Assembly: GCA_949292945.1 (NCBI GenBank)
Contig: CASFAX010000001.1
Location: forward strand, 63,341 to 127,340
Source of the DNA: an uncultured Bacillota bacterium
GTDB lineage: Bacteria > Bacillota > Clostridia > Peptostreptococcales > Anaerovoracaceae
DNA length: 64,000 nucleotides
Direction of reading: 5' to 3'
Positions within the stretch are counted from its first letter, which is position 1. Each line of letters opens with the position of its first letter. Position numbers and translations under genes: made by a program. The notes beneath the pieces are model-generated. The model had not been told where the DNA came from. It searched no databases and worked only from the letters and a program-made list of their open reading frames with translations. This document shows, in pieces, positions 32,526 to 41,905 of this stretch.

Positions 32526-33860
32526 ATGACAGAAAAAAGAGATCTTAAGAAACAATTAGGCGCCCTGTCGGCAACTTCGGTCGTAGTAGGGTGCGTAATC
32601 GGCGCAGGCGTGTTCTTCAAGCCTTACGCCATCTATCAGGCTACCGGCGGAGCTCCGGGAATCGGTATGCTGGCATGGATCGTCGGAGGTCTTGCAAGTA
32701 TATTTGCAGCTCTGACCTTTGCCGAAGTCGCCGTTCTCATCCCTAAGACCGGCGGCATGGTCGCATACCTGGGCGAGGTTTTCAATGAGAAAATCGGCTT
32801 CCTGGCAGGCTGGATGCAGGTAATAATTTTCTACCCGGCATTCCTTGCAGGCTACGGAGTTAAGGTAGGCGACGAACTTTCCGTTTACGTGGGAGAACAG
32901 TTTGCACTTCCTATTTCCATCGGAACCATCATAATAATGGTGGCCCTTAACACCCTTGGCAATAAGACCACGGGTGGCATACAGATAATATCCACCATAT
33001 GCAAGCTGATACCTCTCTTCCTCATCATGATCTTCGGATTCATCATCGGAAGCGGAGACAACCCGATATTCACCCCTATGGTTGCTGAAGGAAAGAGCGC
33101 ACCGGCAGTGCTGGGCTCCACCCTCCTTGCAGTTCTCTTCGCATTCGAAGGCTGGACCAACGTAGGCGCCATAGCTGGAGAAATGAAGAATCCTGGAAGA
33201 GACCTTCCGCGCGCTATCGTAGGCGGCGTATCCATTATCATGGCCGTTTACTTCGTCATCAACCTGGCATACCTTTGGGTTCTGCCTGCCGATGAAATGA
33301 TGAACCTGGAGTCACCTGCCGCAGCCGTAGCTGAAATCATCTTCGGTTCCACCGGCGGTCTCATCATCAAGATAGGAATCATCATTTCCGTAATCGGCGC
33401 TGCTAACGGCTTCCTCATGTCAGGCTCCCGAGTTGCATACCTTCTCGGTCAGCAGAACTCGATGCCTTTCAGCAAGGCCCTTGCAAGACTGAACAAGAAC
33501 AGCGTGCCTTCAAACTCGGTAATCCTCATCGGATTCATCGCTTGCATCTTCTCCATCAGCGGACAGTTTGACATGCTCACCAACCTGGCAGTATTCTCCT
33601 GCTGGATATTCTACACGCTGACGTTCGTATGCGTAATCCGCCTGAGACAGACTCAGCCGAACCTTGAGAGAAAGTACAAGGTTCCTCTGTATCCGGTAAT
33701 TCCGGCTCTGGCAATCTTAAGCGGAATCTACGTAATCATAAGCCAGCTGCTCCTTTCCGGAACTGCAAACACCCTGCTTTCCATAGGAAGCATCGTTGTA
33801 ACCCTCATAGGTATTCCAGTTTACGCAGCCTGCAAGAAGCACTACGGCGGAGAAAAGTAG
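32526..33860 (+). CDS. APC-family amino-acid permease (SteT/LAT-like)
   Basis: 444 residues with about 12 membrane segments. The APC signature begins ATSVVVGCVIGAGVFFKPYAIYQATGG, and helix 6 contains FAFEGWTNVGAIAGEMKNPGRDLPRAI, as in the LAT/SteT exchanger group. Helix 8 and 10 stretches (SGSRVAYLLGQQNSMPFSKALARLN; YKVPLYPVIPALAI) also fit. Likely substrates are neutral or hydroxy amino acids by exchange, but specificity is not readable. It appears to be a single-gene unit. Downstream follow tandem repeats and copy B of the 149-bp element. Confidence 0.93.
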   Translation: MTEKRDLKKQLGALSATSVVVGCVIGAGVFFKPYAIYQATGGAPGIGMLAWIVGGLASIFAALTFAEVAVLIPKTGGMVAYLGEVFNEKIGFLAGWMQVIIFYPAFLAGYGVKVGDELSVYVGEQFALPISIGTIIIMVALNTLGNKTTGGIQIISTICKLIPLFLIMIFGFIIGSGDNPIFTPMVAEGKSAPAVLGSTLLAVLFAFEGWTNVGAIAGEMKNPGRDLPRAIVGGVSIIMAVYFVINLAYLWVLPADEMMNLESPAAAVAEIIFGSTGGLIIKIGIIISVIGAANGFLMSGSRVAYLLGQQNSMPFSKALARLNKNSVPSNSVILIGFIACIFSISGQFDMLTNLAVFSCWIFYTLTFVCVIRLRQTQPNLERKYKVPLYPVIPALAILSGIYVIISQLLLSGTANTLLSIGSIVVTLIGIPVYAACKKHYGGEK

Positions 33861-33879
33861 GAACGTTGGTTGTGGCGTT

Positions 33880-33935
33880 TTGGGCTTGCGGGGTTAAGCT
33901 TGCGAGCTTAAGTTTGTGGGTTTAAGTTTGCGGGT
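33880..33935 (+). repeat. 14-bp tandem repeat
   Basis: Units TTAAGCTTGCGAGC, TTAAGTTTGTGGGT and TTAAGTTTGCGGGT (33894-33935), preceded by a weaker unit at 33880. It begins 20 bp past the APC permease stop, and copy B of the intergenic element follows 42 bp later. Confidence 0.8.
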
Positions 33936-33977
33936 TTGGGTTTGACCTTCGCGTCAAAATCGTCCCACTTTGTAAAC

Positions 33978-34126
33978 GCATAATTTGACTAGAAAATCGA
34001 AAGATATATGAAAGGTCAAAGAAATACGGTTTCATCTAACCGGATTCCTTGACCTTTTGCTTTTTCCTGCTCCATAGGTCAATTTTGGCCTTTGCCCCTT
34101 TAACAAACTCTGCACATTTTGTCAAA
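33978..34126 (+). repeat. Dispersed 149-bp intergenic element, copy B
   Basis: Same length and box spacing as 22241-22389 (see copy A). The inner hairpin GGTCAAAGA/TTCCTTGACC is kept although the loop sequence differs completely. Its right end touches the tyrS terminator. Confidence 0.7.
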
Positions 34127-34161
34127 AAGAAAGGCCGTATACCATCTACCGGTATGCGGCC
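34124..34161 (-). terminator. Terminator of the prfA-tyrS operon
   Basis: GGCCGTATACC pairs with GGTATGCGGCC (one wobble), followed on the minus strand by TTTCTTTTTG. Confidence 0.85.
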
Positions 34162-34175
34162 GTAATCAACTGATC

Positions 34176-35507
34176 CTATTTTATTATCACCTTGTGGAAC
34201 TTTTTCTTGCCCTTCTGGATGAGTATTTCACCGTCTTTGAACATGTCAGCCTTCACGAAGAGCTTAGGGTTCGTCACCTTTTCGCCATTGAGGGAAAGTC
34301 CGCCCTGCTCGATGGTTCTGAAGCCTTCGCCGTTGCTCGGAACGAGACCGAGCTCCTTTATGAGAGATACGAGGCCTTTGCCCTCTCCCTCAAAGTCTGC
34401 TGCTGCCATTTCGGTGGAAGGAATGTTCGCAGAATCTCCTCCGCCGCCAAAGGCTGCCCTGGCTCCTTCCTGAGCCTTCTTTGCTTCCTCTTCACCGTGA
34501 ACCAGCTTTGTAACCTCAAAGGCCAGAACTTCCTTTGCCTTGTTTATCTCGGCACCTTCCAGAGACGAGAGCCTCTTAACCTCGGACATCGGAAGGAATG
34601 TGAGCATTCTCAGGCACTTTTCCACATCCGCGTCGGCAACGTTTCGCCAGTACTGATAGAACTCGTAAGGAGACGTCCTGTCAGGAGAAAGCCAAAGAGC
34701 TCCCTTCTGAGTCTTTCCCATCTTCTTTCCCTCACTGGTGGTGAGAAGGGAGAAAGTCATGCCGTACACGTCTTTGTTGCATATCTTTCTGGTAAGATTT
34801 ACGCCGCCGATGATGTTGGACCACTGGTCGTTTCCGCCGAACTGCATCTTGACGCCGAAGTCCCTTGCCATAACCATGAAGTCGTAGGACTGCATGAGCA
34901 TGTAGTTGAACTCGAAGAAGGAAAGTCCGCCTTCCATTCTCTGCTTGAAGCACTCGGCCCTCAGCATGTTGTTCACGCTGAAGTGGGTTCCGATTTCACG
35001 GACGAACTCAACGTAGTTCAGGGGTCTCAGCCACTTGCCGTTGTTTACGGAGATGGCCTTTCCGGCCTCCGGCTCCCTGTTCTGGTGCCCCGGAGTGTAA
35101 ACCCCTTCGTTTCCTTCGTACTTCCATCCGTCATCGAAGTCCAGGTATTTATCGAAGAGCTTCTTGAACTGAGCGCAGTTGTTATCTATAGTCTCGACGC
35201 TCATCATCTGACGCATGTCCTGGCGTCCGGAAGGATCTCCCACCATACCGGTGCCGCCGCCGAGAAGAACTACAGGCGTATGTCCGTACTTCTGCATATA
35301 CATCATGATGATGACCTGCATGAAGTGGCCTACGTGAAGGCAATCAGCAGTAGGGTCAAAGCCTATGTAGAATTTTATCTTCTCCTTTCCCAGAAGCTCC
35401 CGTATCACTTCCTCATCTGTGGTAGTCTGCTCTATAAATCCGCGCTCTTTGAGCACGTCGAACACGTTGGTATGTTCGCTTACGCTGTCCGGAATAAAAT
35501 TTTTCAT
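34176..35507 (-). CDS. tyrS: Tyrosyl-tRNA synthetase
   Basis: About 443 residues. Class I motifs are present: HIGH box as CLHVGHF, KMSKS box as KKMGKTQKG, and the tyrosine pocket in [35 protein letters not shown]-terminal S4 RNA-binding domain ends the protein. The start at 35507 has AAGGAG 7 nt upstream; the TTG just before it is not needed. It is the last gene of a leftward operon. No T-box leader precedes it. Confidence 0.97.
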   Translation of the reverse strand: MKNFIPDSVSEHTNVFDVLKERGFIEQTTTDEEVIRELLGKEKIKFYIGFDPTADCLHVGHFMQVIIMMYMQKYGHTPVVLLGGGTGMVGDPSGRQDMRQMMSVETIDNNCAQFKKLFDKYLDFDDGWKYEGNEGVYTPGHQNREPEAGKAISVNNGKWLRPLNYVEFVREIGTHFSVNNMLRAECFKQRMEGGLSFFEFNYMLMQSYDFMVMARDFGVKMQFGGNDQWSNIIGGVNLTRKICNKDVYGMTFSLLTTSEGKKMGKTQKGALWLSPDRTSPYEFYQYWRNVADADVEKCLRMLTFLPMSEVKRLSSLEGAEINKAKEVLAFEVTKLVHGEEEAKKAQEGARAAFGGGGDSANIPSTEMAAADFEGEGKGLVSLIKELGLVPSNGEGFRTIEQGGLSLNGEKVTNPKLFVKADMFKDGEILIQKGKKKFHKVIIK

Positions 35508-35531
35508 CAAAATGCTCCTTCTGTTAAGTAC

Positions 35532-36161
35532 CTATTTAGTGCCGTAGAGTCTGTCGCCTGCATCTCCGAGGCCCGGAATGATGTACGCGTTCTCATTCAG
35601 CTTTTCGTCCTTGGCGGCAATGTATATGTCAACATCCGGGTGAGCTTTCTGAAGAGCATCGATTCCTTCAGGAGCCGCTATGAGACACATGAATACTATG
35701 TCCTTTCCGCCTCTCTTCTTTATGAAATCTATGGCCGCAACTGCGCTGCCTCCCGTTGCCAGCATAGGGTCCAGAACGAAAATCTTCCTCTTTCCTATGT
35801 CGGTAGGAAGCTTGCAGTAATACTCCACAGGCTCGTGGGTTTCAGGATCCCTGTAAAGTCCTACATGGCCTACCTTTGCGTTAGGAACCAGCTCCAGCAT
35901 GCCGTCCACAAAACCGAGACCTGCTCTCAGAATAGGGACGATGGCGATGTCCTCTCCCTTCAGCATGTTGACGCGGGTCTTGCACATAGGCGTCTCTATT
36001 TCCACTTCCTCAAGTTCCAGATCTCTGGTCGCTTCAAATCCCATGAGCATGGCTATCTCTCTGGCCAGATCTCTGAAATCCTTTACGTTGGTGTCCTTCA
36101 TTCTCATCAGCGCCACCTTGTGCTGAATGAGGGGGTGATCAAATACGTATACCTTTCCCAT
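35532..36161 (-). CDS. upp: Uracil phosphoribosyltransferase
   Basis: 209 residues, full length. It makes UMP from uracil and PRPP in pyrimidine salvage. The PRPP-binding loop reads [23 protein letters not shown] and the uracil-binding end [30 protein letters not shown] is also conserved. It sits 12 bp after rpiB in the prfA operon, the same neighbourhood as in other Bacillota. Confidence 0.98.
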   Translation of the reverse strand: MGKVYVFDHPLIQHKVALMRMKDTNVKDFRDLAREIAMLMGFEATRDLELEEVEIETPMCKTRVNMLKGEDIAIVPILRAGLGFVDGMLELVPNAKVGHVGLYRDPETHEPVEYYCKLPTDIGKRKIFVLDPMLATGGSAVAAIDFIKKRGGKDIVFMCLIAAPEGIDALQKAHPDVDIYIAAKDEKLNENAYIIPGLGDAGDRLYGTK

Positions 36162-36173
36162 AACAACCTCCTG

Positions 36174-36605
36174 CTACATTTCGTCGAGCATGTCCACCCG
36201 TCTCTGGTGGCGTCCGCCCTCAAACTCTGTATCGAGCCACTTATCAACTATCTTCATGGCAAGCTCCGGATCCGTCGTCCTGCCGCCCAGGGCTATCATG
36301 TTGGCGTTATTGTGCTTCTTCGTAAGCTCCGCCATCTCCACAGACGTGCAAAGTCCGCAGCGTATGCCCTTTACCTTGTTTGCCGCAATGGAAATTCCTA
36401 TTCCCGTTCCGCAGCAGACCACTCCAAGGTCGGCCTTTCCCGAAGCTACAGCTTCCGCACAGGCTTTTCCGTAGATCGGATAATCCACCGATTCCTCGGA
36501 ATCGGTGCCTAAATCCACTACCTTTATGCCTCTTTTCCTCAGGTGCTCTCTCACCTTGTTCTTCAGTTCAAAACCGCCGTGATCGCTTGCAACCGCAATA
36601 ACCAT
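36174..36605 (-). CDS. rpiB: Ribose-5-phosphate isomerase B
   Basis: 143 residues. RpiB motifs: IAVASDHGGFELKNKVREHL, VVCCGTGIGISIAANKVKGIRCGLC (catalytic Cys region) and HNNANMIALGGR. It interconverts ribose-5-phosphate and ribulose-5-phosphate in the pentose phosphate pathway. It starts one base after the tsaC stop, so translation is coupled. Confidence 0.97.
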   Translation of the reverse strand: MVIAVASDHGGFELKNKVREHLRKRGIKVVDLGTDSEESVDYPIYGKACAEAVASGKADLGVVCCGTGIGISIAANKVKGIRCGLCTSVEMAELTKKHNNANMIALGGRTTDPELAMKIVDKWLDTEFEGGRHQRRVDMLDEM

Positions 36606-36606
36606 A

Positions 36607-37599
36607 TCAAACTCTCCTTATGTTATATCCTGCCGACTTCAGCATCCTGTTCATGACGGAAAAGCCGACTCCCTTTTCCGGCAGGGCTGATACGAGGATG
36701 TTATCCGCGCCTTCTTCGTCGGCCTGCCTCAAGAAGGCAAACAGGTCGTGGGCAGCGTTTTTCTCTGAGCCTTCCTCAAATATCCTCACTGCGACTTTCC
36801 GCCCTTCTCCTTCAAGTCTTTTTCTTTCGGCTAGGACGGCTTCTCTTACCGCTTCAGGCTCTCCTTCAAATATCTGCATCTCTGCCTTCGGCGCATAGTG
36901 CTTATACTTCATTCCGGGAGCCTTGGGTCTGAAATCTTCTCCCGACTTGGAAAACAGGGCCGGATCCAGCTTTACCGGTTTTCCGATAACCTCTTCCATA
37001 TCCTCTGCTGTTATGATTCCTGGCCGCAGAATTTCAGGAGTTTCTCCCGTAACGTCGACTACCGTGGATTCTATTCCAACGTCGCAGTTTCCGCTTACTA
37101 TAATTCCGTCTATCCGACCGTCAAGGTCTGCTATGACGTGCTCTGCGGAAGTGGGGCTGGGTCTTCCTGAAAGGTTGGCGCTGGGCGCTGCTACCGGGCA
37201 GCCCGCCATGCGGATAAGCTTTCTGGCAACCGAGTTGGACGGGAGTCTGACGCCTACCGTATCGAGACCTCCTGTGGTAACATCGGGAACTACGGGTTTT
37301 CTCCTGACTATCATGGTCATGGGGCCGGGCCAGAATGCTGCCATCAGCTTTTCCATGTCCCCGGTCATATCCTCCGTTAATCCTGACAGGTCTTCTGCAT
37401 CCGCAATATGCACTATCATGGGATTATCAGAAGGCCTTCCCTTGGCCGCGTAAACCGCGGCCACAGCCGGCGCGCGGAGCGCGTCGGCGCCGAGACCGTA
37501 CACGGTCTCGGTAGGGAAGGCCACCAGTCCGCCTTTTTTCAGTATTTCCGCAGCTTTTGCGATACCTTCGTCATTATCCTCAAGTAACAGAGTTTTCAT
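36607..37599 (-). CDS. tsaC: L-threonylcarbamoyladenylate synthase (Sua5/YwlC type)
   Basis: 330 residues with two domains. The N-terminal YrdC domain carries GGLVAFPTETVYGLGADA, RPSDNPMIVHI and PSANLSGRPSPTSAEHV. The C-terminal Sua5 domain contains PGMKYKHYAPKAEM. It makes threonylcarbamoyl-AMP for the t6A37 modification of ANN-decoding tRNAs. It lies between prfA and rpiB, as in Bacillus ywl-type operons, though a prmC gene is missing here. Confidence 0.96.
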   Translation of the reverse strand: MKTLLLEDNDEGIAKAAEILKKGGLVAFPTETVYGLGADALRAPAVAAVYAAKGRPSDNPMIVHIADAEDLSGLTEDMTGDMEKLMAAFWPGPMTMIVRRKPVVPDVTTGGLDTVGVRLPSNSVARKLIRMAGCPVAAPSANLSGRPSPTSAEHVIADLDGRIDGIIVSGNCDVGIESTVVDVTGETPEILRPGIITAEDMEEVIGKPVKLDPALFSKSGEDFRPKAPGMKYKHYAPKAEMQIFEGEPEAVREAVLAERKRLEGEGRKVAVRIFEEGSEKNAAHDLFAFLRQADEEGADNILVSALPEKGVGFSVMNRMLKSAGYNIRRV

Positions 37600-37626
37600 C
37601 TAAATTCCTTCTATTTCAAACAATTC

Positions 37627-38691
37627 CTAGAATGCTTTCATCTTCTCGGCCTGATCGTGAGTAATCAGCGCGTCGATTATTTCGTCAAGGTCGCCGTCAA
37701 GGATGGAATCAAGCCTGTACAGGGTAAGCCCGATTCTGTGCTCGGAAACTCTTCCCTGAGGGAAGTTGTACGTTCTTATTCTCTCGCTTCTGTCGCCGGA
37801 ACCCACCTGGCTCTTTCTGGCCTCGGAAATCTCCTTGTTCTGCTCCTGGACCTTAAGATCGTAAAGTCTGGAACGAAGCACCTTGAAAGCCTTCTCCTTA
37901 TTCTTTATCTGCGATTTCTCGTCCTGACATGTTACCACAAGACCCGTAGGTATGTGGGTAAGTCTTACAGCGGAGTCGGTGGTGTTTACGCACTGGCCGC
38001 CGTTTCCGGAAGCGCGGTAAACGTCGACTCTAACGTCGTTAGGGTCAAGATCCACTTCCACGTCGTCAACTTCAGGGAGCACCGCGACGGTGGCTGCGGA
38101 GGTGTGAATCCTTCCGCTGGCTTCCGTTTCAGGCACCCGCTGAACCCTGTGAACGCCGCTTTCGTATTTCAGCCTGGAGTAGGCGCCCTTGCCCTTTACC
38201 AGAAGCACAGCCTCCTTCACTCCGCCGATTCCCGTGTCGTTTAAATCCATCAGCTCCGTCTTCCATCTGTGACGCTCGGCATATCTAGTGTACATTCTGA
38301 GAAGATCCGCACCGAAGAGCGCGGCCTCGTCTCCGCCGGTTCCGGCTCTGATCTCCAGAATAACGTTCTTTTCATCGTTAGGATCCTTCGGCAGGAGCAG
38401 AACCTTAAGCTCGCCCTCCAGTTTCTCTATGGACTCCTCCAGCTCGCCGACTTCCATCTTTGCGAGATCTCGAAGTTCTTCGTCGCTTTCGTTTTCCACG
38501 ATTTCCTTGGCGTCAGCAAGATCGTTCTTCGCCTTTCTGTACTCCTCGTACTTCTTTACAACCGGCTCCATCTCGCCCATTTCCTTGATGTATTTCTGCC
38601 AGAGAGGCTGATTGTTTATAACCTCCGGGTCGGAAACCTTAAGGGCCATTTCCTTATATTTTTCCGTAATGAAATCAAGTTTATCGAACAT
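37627..38691 (-). CDS. prfA: Peptide chain release factor 1
   Basis: About 354 residues. The peptidyl-hydrolysis loop is [20 protein letters not shown] (GGQ) and the UAA/UAG recognition motif lies in [13 protein letters not shown] (PET variant of PxT). Start at 38691 with AAGGAG 6 nt upstream; the longer in-frame extension lacks a ribosome site. It leads the operon prfA-tsaC-rpiB-upp-tyrS. Confidence 0.97.
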   Translation of the reverse strand: MFDKLDFITEKYKEMALKVSDPEVINNQPLWQKYIKEMGEMEPVVKKYEEYRKAKNDLADAKEIVENESDEELRDLAKMEVGELEESIEKLEGELKVLLLPKDPNDEKNVILEIRAGTGGDEAALFGADLLRMYTRYAERHRWKTELMDLNDTGIGGVKEAVLLVKGKGAYSRLKYESGVHRVQRVPETEASGRIHTSAATVAVLPEVDDVEVDLDPNDVRVDVYRASGNGGQCVNTTDSAVRLTHIPTGLVVTCQDEKSQIKNKEKAFKVLRSRLYDLKVQEQNKEISEARKSQVGSGDRSERIRTYNFPQGRVSEHRIGLTLYRLDSILDGDLDEIIDALITHDQAEKMKAF

Positions 38692-38779
38692 GAATTTCTC
38701 CTTATTTTTTCTAATTATATTCACTCATACCTAAATTCTTAGTATACCATGTGGCAGGCAATTTGAAAAGGTCTGCCGG

Positions 38780-40210
38780 TTATTTACCGAGCTCTATGCG
38801 ATATTTTTTGAGTTTATAACTCATAGTCTGCCTTGATACGCCAAGGCGTGAAGCTAATTCGTGGAGAGACTTTGTGTCCGCCGCAGCTTCCTCTATGAGC
38901 TTTTTCTCATAGCTTTCCACCGCCTCCGTCAGATTAAATCCACCCGGCGCGTATTTTTCAACCATATTTTCTGTTATGTTCACCGCCGGGCCTGTGCCGA
39001 GACCTGCGCCTTTTACATTTTGTCCCGATATCTCGTCGTTCAGATCGCCCGCATCTATATACCCTGACGACCTGAAGTTCAGCGCGCCTTCAATGGTGTT
39101 ACGAAGTTCCCTTACATTGCCGGGCCACTCATACTGTATAAGGGCCTCCTTTGCTTCATCGGTAAACCCTTCAACGTTCTTGTTCATTTCACGGTTATAG
39201 TAGGAAACAAAATACTCTGCTATTGCCGGAATATCGTCCTTTCTCTCCCTCAGCGCAGGAATTTTAATATGCACTACGGCTATTCGGTAAAAAAGGTCTC
39301 TTCTGAATCTTCCCTGTTCAATACAGACCTTCGGGTCCTCATTTGTAGCAGAAACTATCCTTACGTCTACGGGAATCTCGTGGTCGGCGCCTAGCCTCTT
39401 TACTTTCTTTTCCTCTATCACTTTCAGTATTTTAGCCTGCATATTCACGTCCATAGAGTTTATTTCGTCGAGAAAAAGCGTACCGCCATCGGCTATTTCA
39501 AAAAGCCCCGGCCTGTCCTCGGCTCCGGTGAAGCTTCCTTTTGTCGTTCCAAAAAGCAGACCTTCAAGAAGCGTAGATGGAATCGCGGAACAGTTTTGAG
39601 ATACAAAGCTTTTCGTTCTCCTTGCTCCTTCGGTATGAATGGCCTGCGCCACCAGCTCCTTGCCCGTACCGGTTTCTCCCGTTATCATCACCGACGAATT
39701 TGTATCGGCTATCTGCCTTATCTGGTTTCTGATGAAATCTGTCTCGATGGAATCTCCGATTATATCGTGAGCATGGCAAAGCCCCTCTGCGCCTCTATGC
39801 TCATCGGCAAACACAGATGAGCCTACCGCCATTTCATTCGTAAATGACGCAACAAACTTGGCAAGGCTTACGGCTCCCACTATCCTTCCGCTCACTTTGA
39901 GGGGAATGGTATGTTCATAAAAAATGCACGTCTGTCCGTTAAATGCCGTCTGATGCGTCTGTTCCCCCAAAGTCGGAATTCCTTTCAGGGCTCTAAGCAG
40001 CGTGCTTTTTTCTTCCTTTATGTCCGTGTATACTTCAAGAATGTGTTTCCCTACGACCTCGTTCACATCAAACGGTATGATGCTTCTGTTATACTGTCTG
40101 CAATATCTAATGATACCGTTGGTGTCTGCAATCATTATCCCGTCATACACAACCTGCTTCAGCGCATATTTCTCCACAGTTTCATTGAATTCTTTGTCAA
40201 AAAGCTTCAT
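38780..40210 (-). CDS. Sigma-54-dependent transcriptional activator (PAS-AAA+-Fis)
   Basis: 476 residues. An N-terminal PAS-like sensor (YDGIMIADTNGIIRYCRQYN, FDVNEVVGKHILEVY) precedes an AAA+ domain. That domain has Walker A GETGTGKELVAQAIH, Walker B GTLFLDEINSMD and the sigma-54 contact loop as GSFTGA. The Fis-type DNA-binding end is SLHELASRLGVSRQTMSYKLKKYRIELGK. It is divergent from a symporter-amidohydrolase operon whose upstream region holds two like palindromes and a perfect sigma-54 promoter, so it very likely activates that operon. The ligand may be the amidohydrolase substrate; this is inference. Confidence 0.94.
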   Translation of the reverse strand: MKLFDKEFNETVEKYALKQVVYDGIMIADTNGIIRYCRQYNRSIIPFDVNEVVGKHILEVYTDIKEEKSTLLRALKGIPTLGEQTHQTAFNGQTCIFYEHTIPLKVSGRIVGAVSLAKFVASFTNEMAVGSSVFADEHRGAEGLCHAHDIIGDSIETDFIRNQIRQIADTNSSVMITGETGTGKELVAQAIHTEGARRTKSFVSQNCSAIPSTLLEGLLFGTTKGSFTGAEDRPGLFEIADGGTLFLDEINSMDVNMQAKILKVIEEKKVKRLGADHEIPVDVRIVSATNEDPKVCIEQGRFRRDLFYRIAVVHIKIPALRERKDDIPAIAEYFVSYYNREMNKNVEGFTDEAKEALIQYEWPGNVRELRNTIEGALNFRSSGYIDAGDLNDEISGQNVKGAGLGTGPAVNITENMVEKYAPGGFNLTEAVESYEKKLIEEAAADTKSLHELASRLGVSRQTMSYKLKKYRIELGK

Positions 40211-40276
40211 TATCTCTCACGTCTCTTTTATCACTCTTGTGCAAACTTTTATTCCTGAAATTATATCACGAACTTC

Positions 40277-40308
40277 TCATTTTCGGCAAAATATTTTGCC
40301 GAAAATGA
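40277..40308. promoter_or_regulatory. Activator site 1 (32-bp perfect palindrome)
   Basis: Arms TCATTTTCGGCAAAAT / ATTTTGCCGAAAATGA. The core GGCAAAATATTTTGCC is shared in form with site 2. Its centre is about 149 bp from the -12 box. Confidence 0.7.
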
Positions 40309-40325
40309 AGAAAAAAATCTTTCTA

Positions 40326-40343
40326 AGGAAAAATATTTTTCCT
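40326..40343. promoter_or_regulatory. Activator site 2 (18-bp perfect palindrome)
   Basis: AGGAAAAATATTTTTCCT, the same GG-n-AAAATATTTT-n-CC pattern as site 1. Centres are 42 bp apart, i.e. four helical turns, on the same DNA face. It lies about 107 bp from the -12 box. Confidence 0.7.
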
Positions 40344-40428
40344 GAATTTCTCCGGGTAGTTCTTCTCCTGCTTATGCAAATTCCCTTTTTTCCAACATCC
40401 GCGCCCCTTTTGCTTTATCGCATTAAAT

Positions 40429-40443
40429 TGGCACAGCGCTTGC
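40429..40443 (+). promoter_or_regulatory. Sigma-54 promoter of symporter-amidohydrolase operon
   Basis: TGGCAC, five bases, TTGC (then T). A full consensus match, 76 bp before the symporter ATG. Confidence 0.88.
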
Positions 40444-40519
40444 TATTTACCTCTGGCAAACGAATTTATTTGTTACAACTTATCACCCGTTTTAGCTTTT
40501 TAAAAAGAGGAGGTAAAAA

Positions 40520-41905
40520 ATGGGCAACTTCTTAAACACTGTAGCTTCCATAGGAAGCTGGATCTGGGCTTATCCTCTTCTCATTCTGATAGTAATATGC
40601 GGCCTCGTATATACTTTCAGACTGGGATTTATGCAGATTCGCCATTTTCCTTACATCATGAAACAGACCTTCGGCAATATGTTTAAAAAAGGCGAAGGCG
40701 AGGGAACAGTTTCACCTTTCCAGGCGGCCGCCACGGCTCTCGCATGTACCGTTGGAGCATCCAATATCGTCGGCGTGCCTATAGCCATCGCTTTCGGCGG
40801 TCCCGGAGGACTTTTCTGGATGTGGGTCTGCTCATTCATGGGAATGATAATTAAATTTGCCGAAATCGTTTTAGGTATCAAATACAGAGAAAAGAACGAA
40901 GAAGGTGTGTATGTAAGCGGTCCGATGTACTATATGTCTAAGGGCTTCCCTAATAAAAAGGCCGGTAAAGTCATGGCATGGATGATGTCATTTACGATGC
41001 TGATATTTATGCCTTTTACTATAGCCGCTCAGTCGGTTTCCGCCGTTCAATCCGCTGAGACCATCGGAATTGACGCTATGGTTACGGGAATCGTCCTCAC
41101 TGTACTCATCGGAATCATTACCTTCGGAGGCATCAAGCGCATAGCAAGCGTAACCGATAAGATGGTTCCTATTATGGTGGTTCTCTACGTTACAGGCGCT
41201 CTTATTGTCATCGCTGTCAACATCAGCGCACTTCCGGGAGTCCTAGCTTCCGTATTTAAATCTGCTTTCACCGGCCACGCTGCGACAGGCGGTTTTGCGG
41301 GCGCAGCAGTTTCAGCGGCAATACGTTACGGCTTTGCCCGCGGCGCATACTCCACTGACCTCGGCATGGGCTCTGCAGCTATGGGCCATGCGGCAGCCAC
41401 TACAGACCATCCTGTAAGACAGGGCTTCTGGGGCGTATTTGAAGTAACCGTTTCCGGTCTCGTAATATGCACAATGTCCGGTCTCACCATACTCTGCACG
41501 GGCGTATGGGACGACATTTCCGCAGAGCAGTCTGCGCAGATGCCTACCCTGGCATTCCAGAGCGTATTCGGAACCGAAGTGGGAGGCATTGTCGTATCCG
41601 TTGCGCTCCTGTTCTTCGTAGTATCGACCCTCATCGTTCAGGTTTACTACGGCGAACGTCAGTGCGAATTCTTTTTCGGTACAAAGATTGCTAAAATCGG
41701 CAAGCTCGTCTGCGTTCTTGCGATTTTGATGGGCGCTGTTTTAAACCTGTCCACCATATTCTCATTCCTCGATCTCGTTCTTGGAATCGCACTGTTTCCG
41801 CATCTCATAGCGCTTATAGTTATGAGCGGACAGGTTGTAGCCCTTAAAAACGAATTCTTCAGCGATCCGAGATATTATCTGAGAGATAAGGGAGGCGAAA
41901 AGTAG
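40520..41905 (+). CDS. Alanine/glycine:cation symporter (AGCS family)
   Basis: 461 residues with about 10-11 membrane segments. AGCS signatures: TFRLGFMQIRHFPYIMKQTFGNMF, ATALACTVGASNIVGVPIAIAFGGPGGLFWMWV, and RYGFARGAYSTDLGMGSAAMGHAAA. It imports Ala, Gly or a related small amino acid with Na+. GAGGAGG lies 6-7 nt before the ATG. Its stop overlaps the next start by one base. It is preceded by a sigma-54 promoter and paired activator sites. Confidence 0.95.
   Translation: MGNFLNTVASIGSWIWAYPLLILIVICGLVYTFRLGFMQIRHFPYIMKQTFGNMFKKGEGEGTVSPFQAAATALACTVGASNIVGVPIAIAFGGPGGLFWMWVCSFMGMIIKFAEIVLGIKYREKNEEGVYVSGPMYYMSKGFPNKKAGKVMAWMMSFTMLIFMPFTIAAQSVSAVQSAETIGIDAMVTGIVLTVLIGIITFGGIKRIASVTDKMVPIMVVLYVTGALIVIAVNISALPGVLASVFKSAFTGHAATGGFAGAAVSAAIRYGFARGAYSTDLGMGSAAMGHAAATTDHPVRQGFWGVFEVTVSGLVICTMSGLTILCTGVWDDISAEQSAQMPTLAFQSVFGTEVGGIVVSVALLFFVVSTLIVQVYYGERQCEFFFGTKIAKIGKLVCVLAILMGAVLNLSTIFSFLDLVLGIALFPHLIALIVMSGQVVALKNEFFSDPRYYLRDKGGEK

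Noticed and set aside
34119..36512. Long open frame on the plus strand opposite tyrS, upp and rpiB
   Set aside because: It lies wholly antisense to three well-defined conserved genes and has no ribosome site or recognisable domain.
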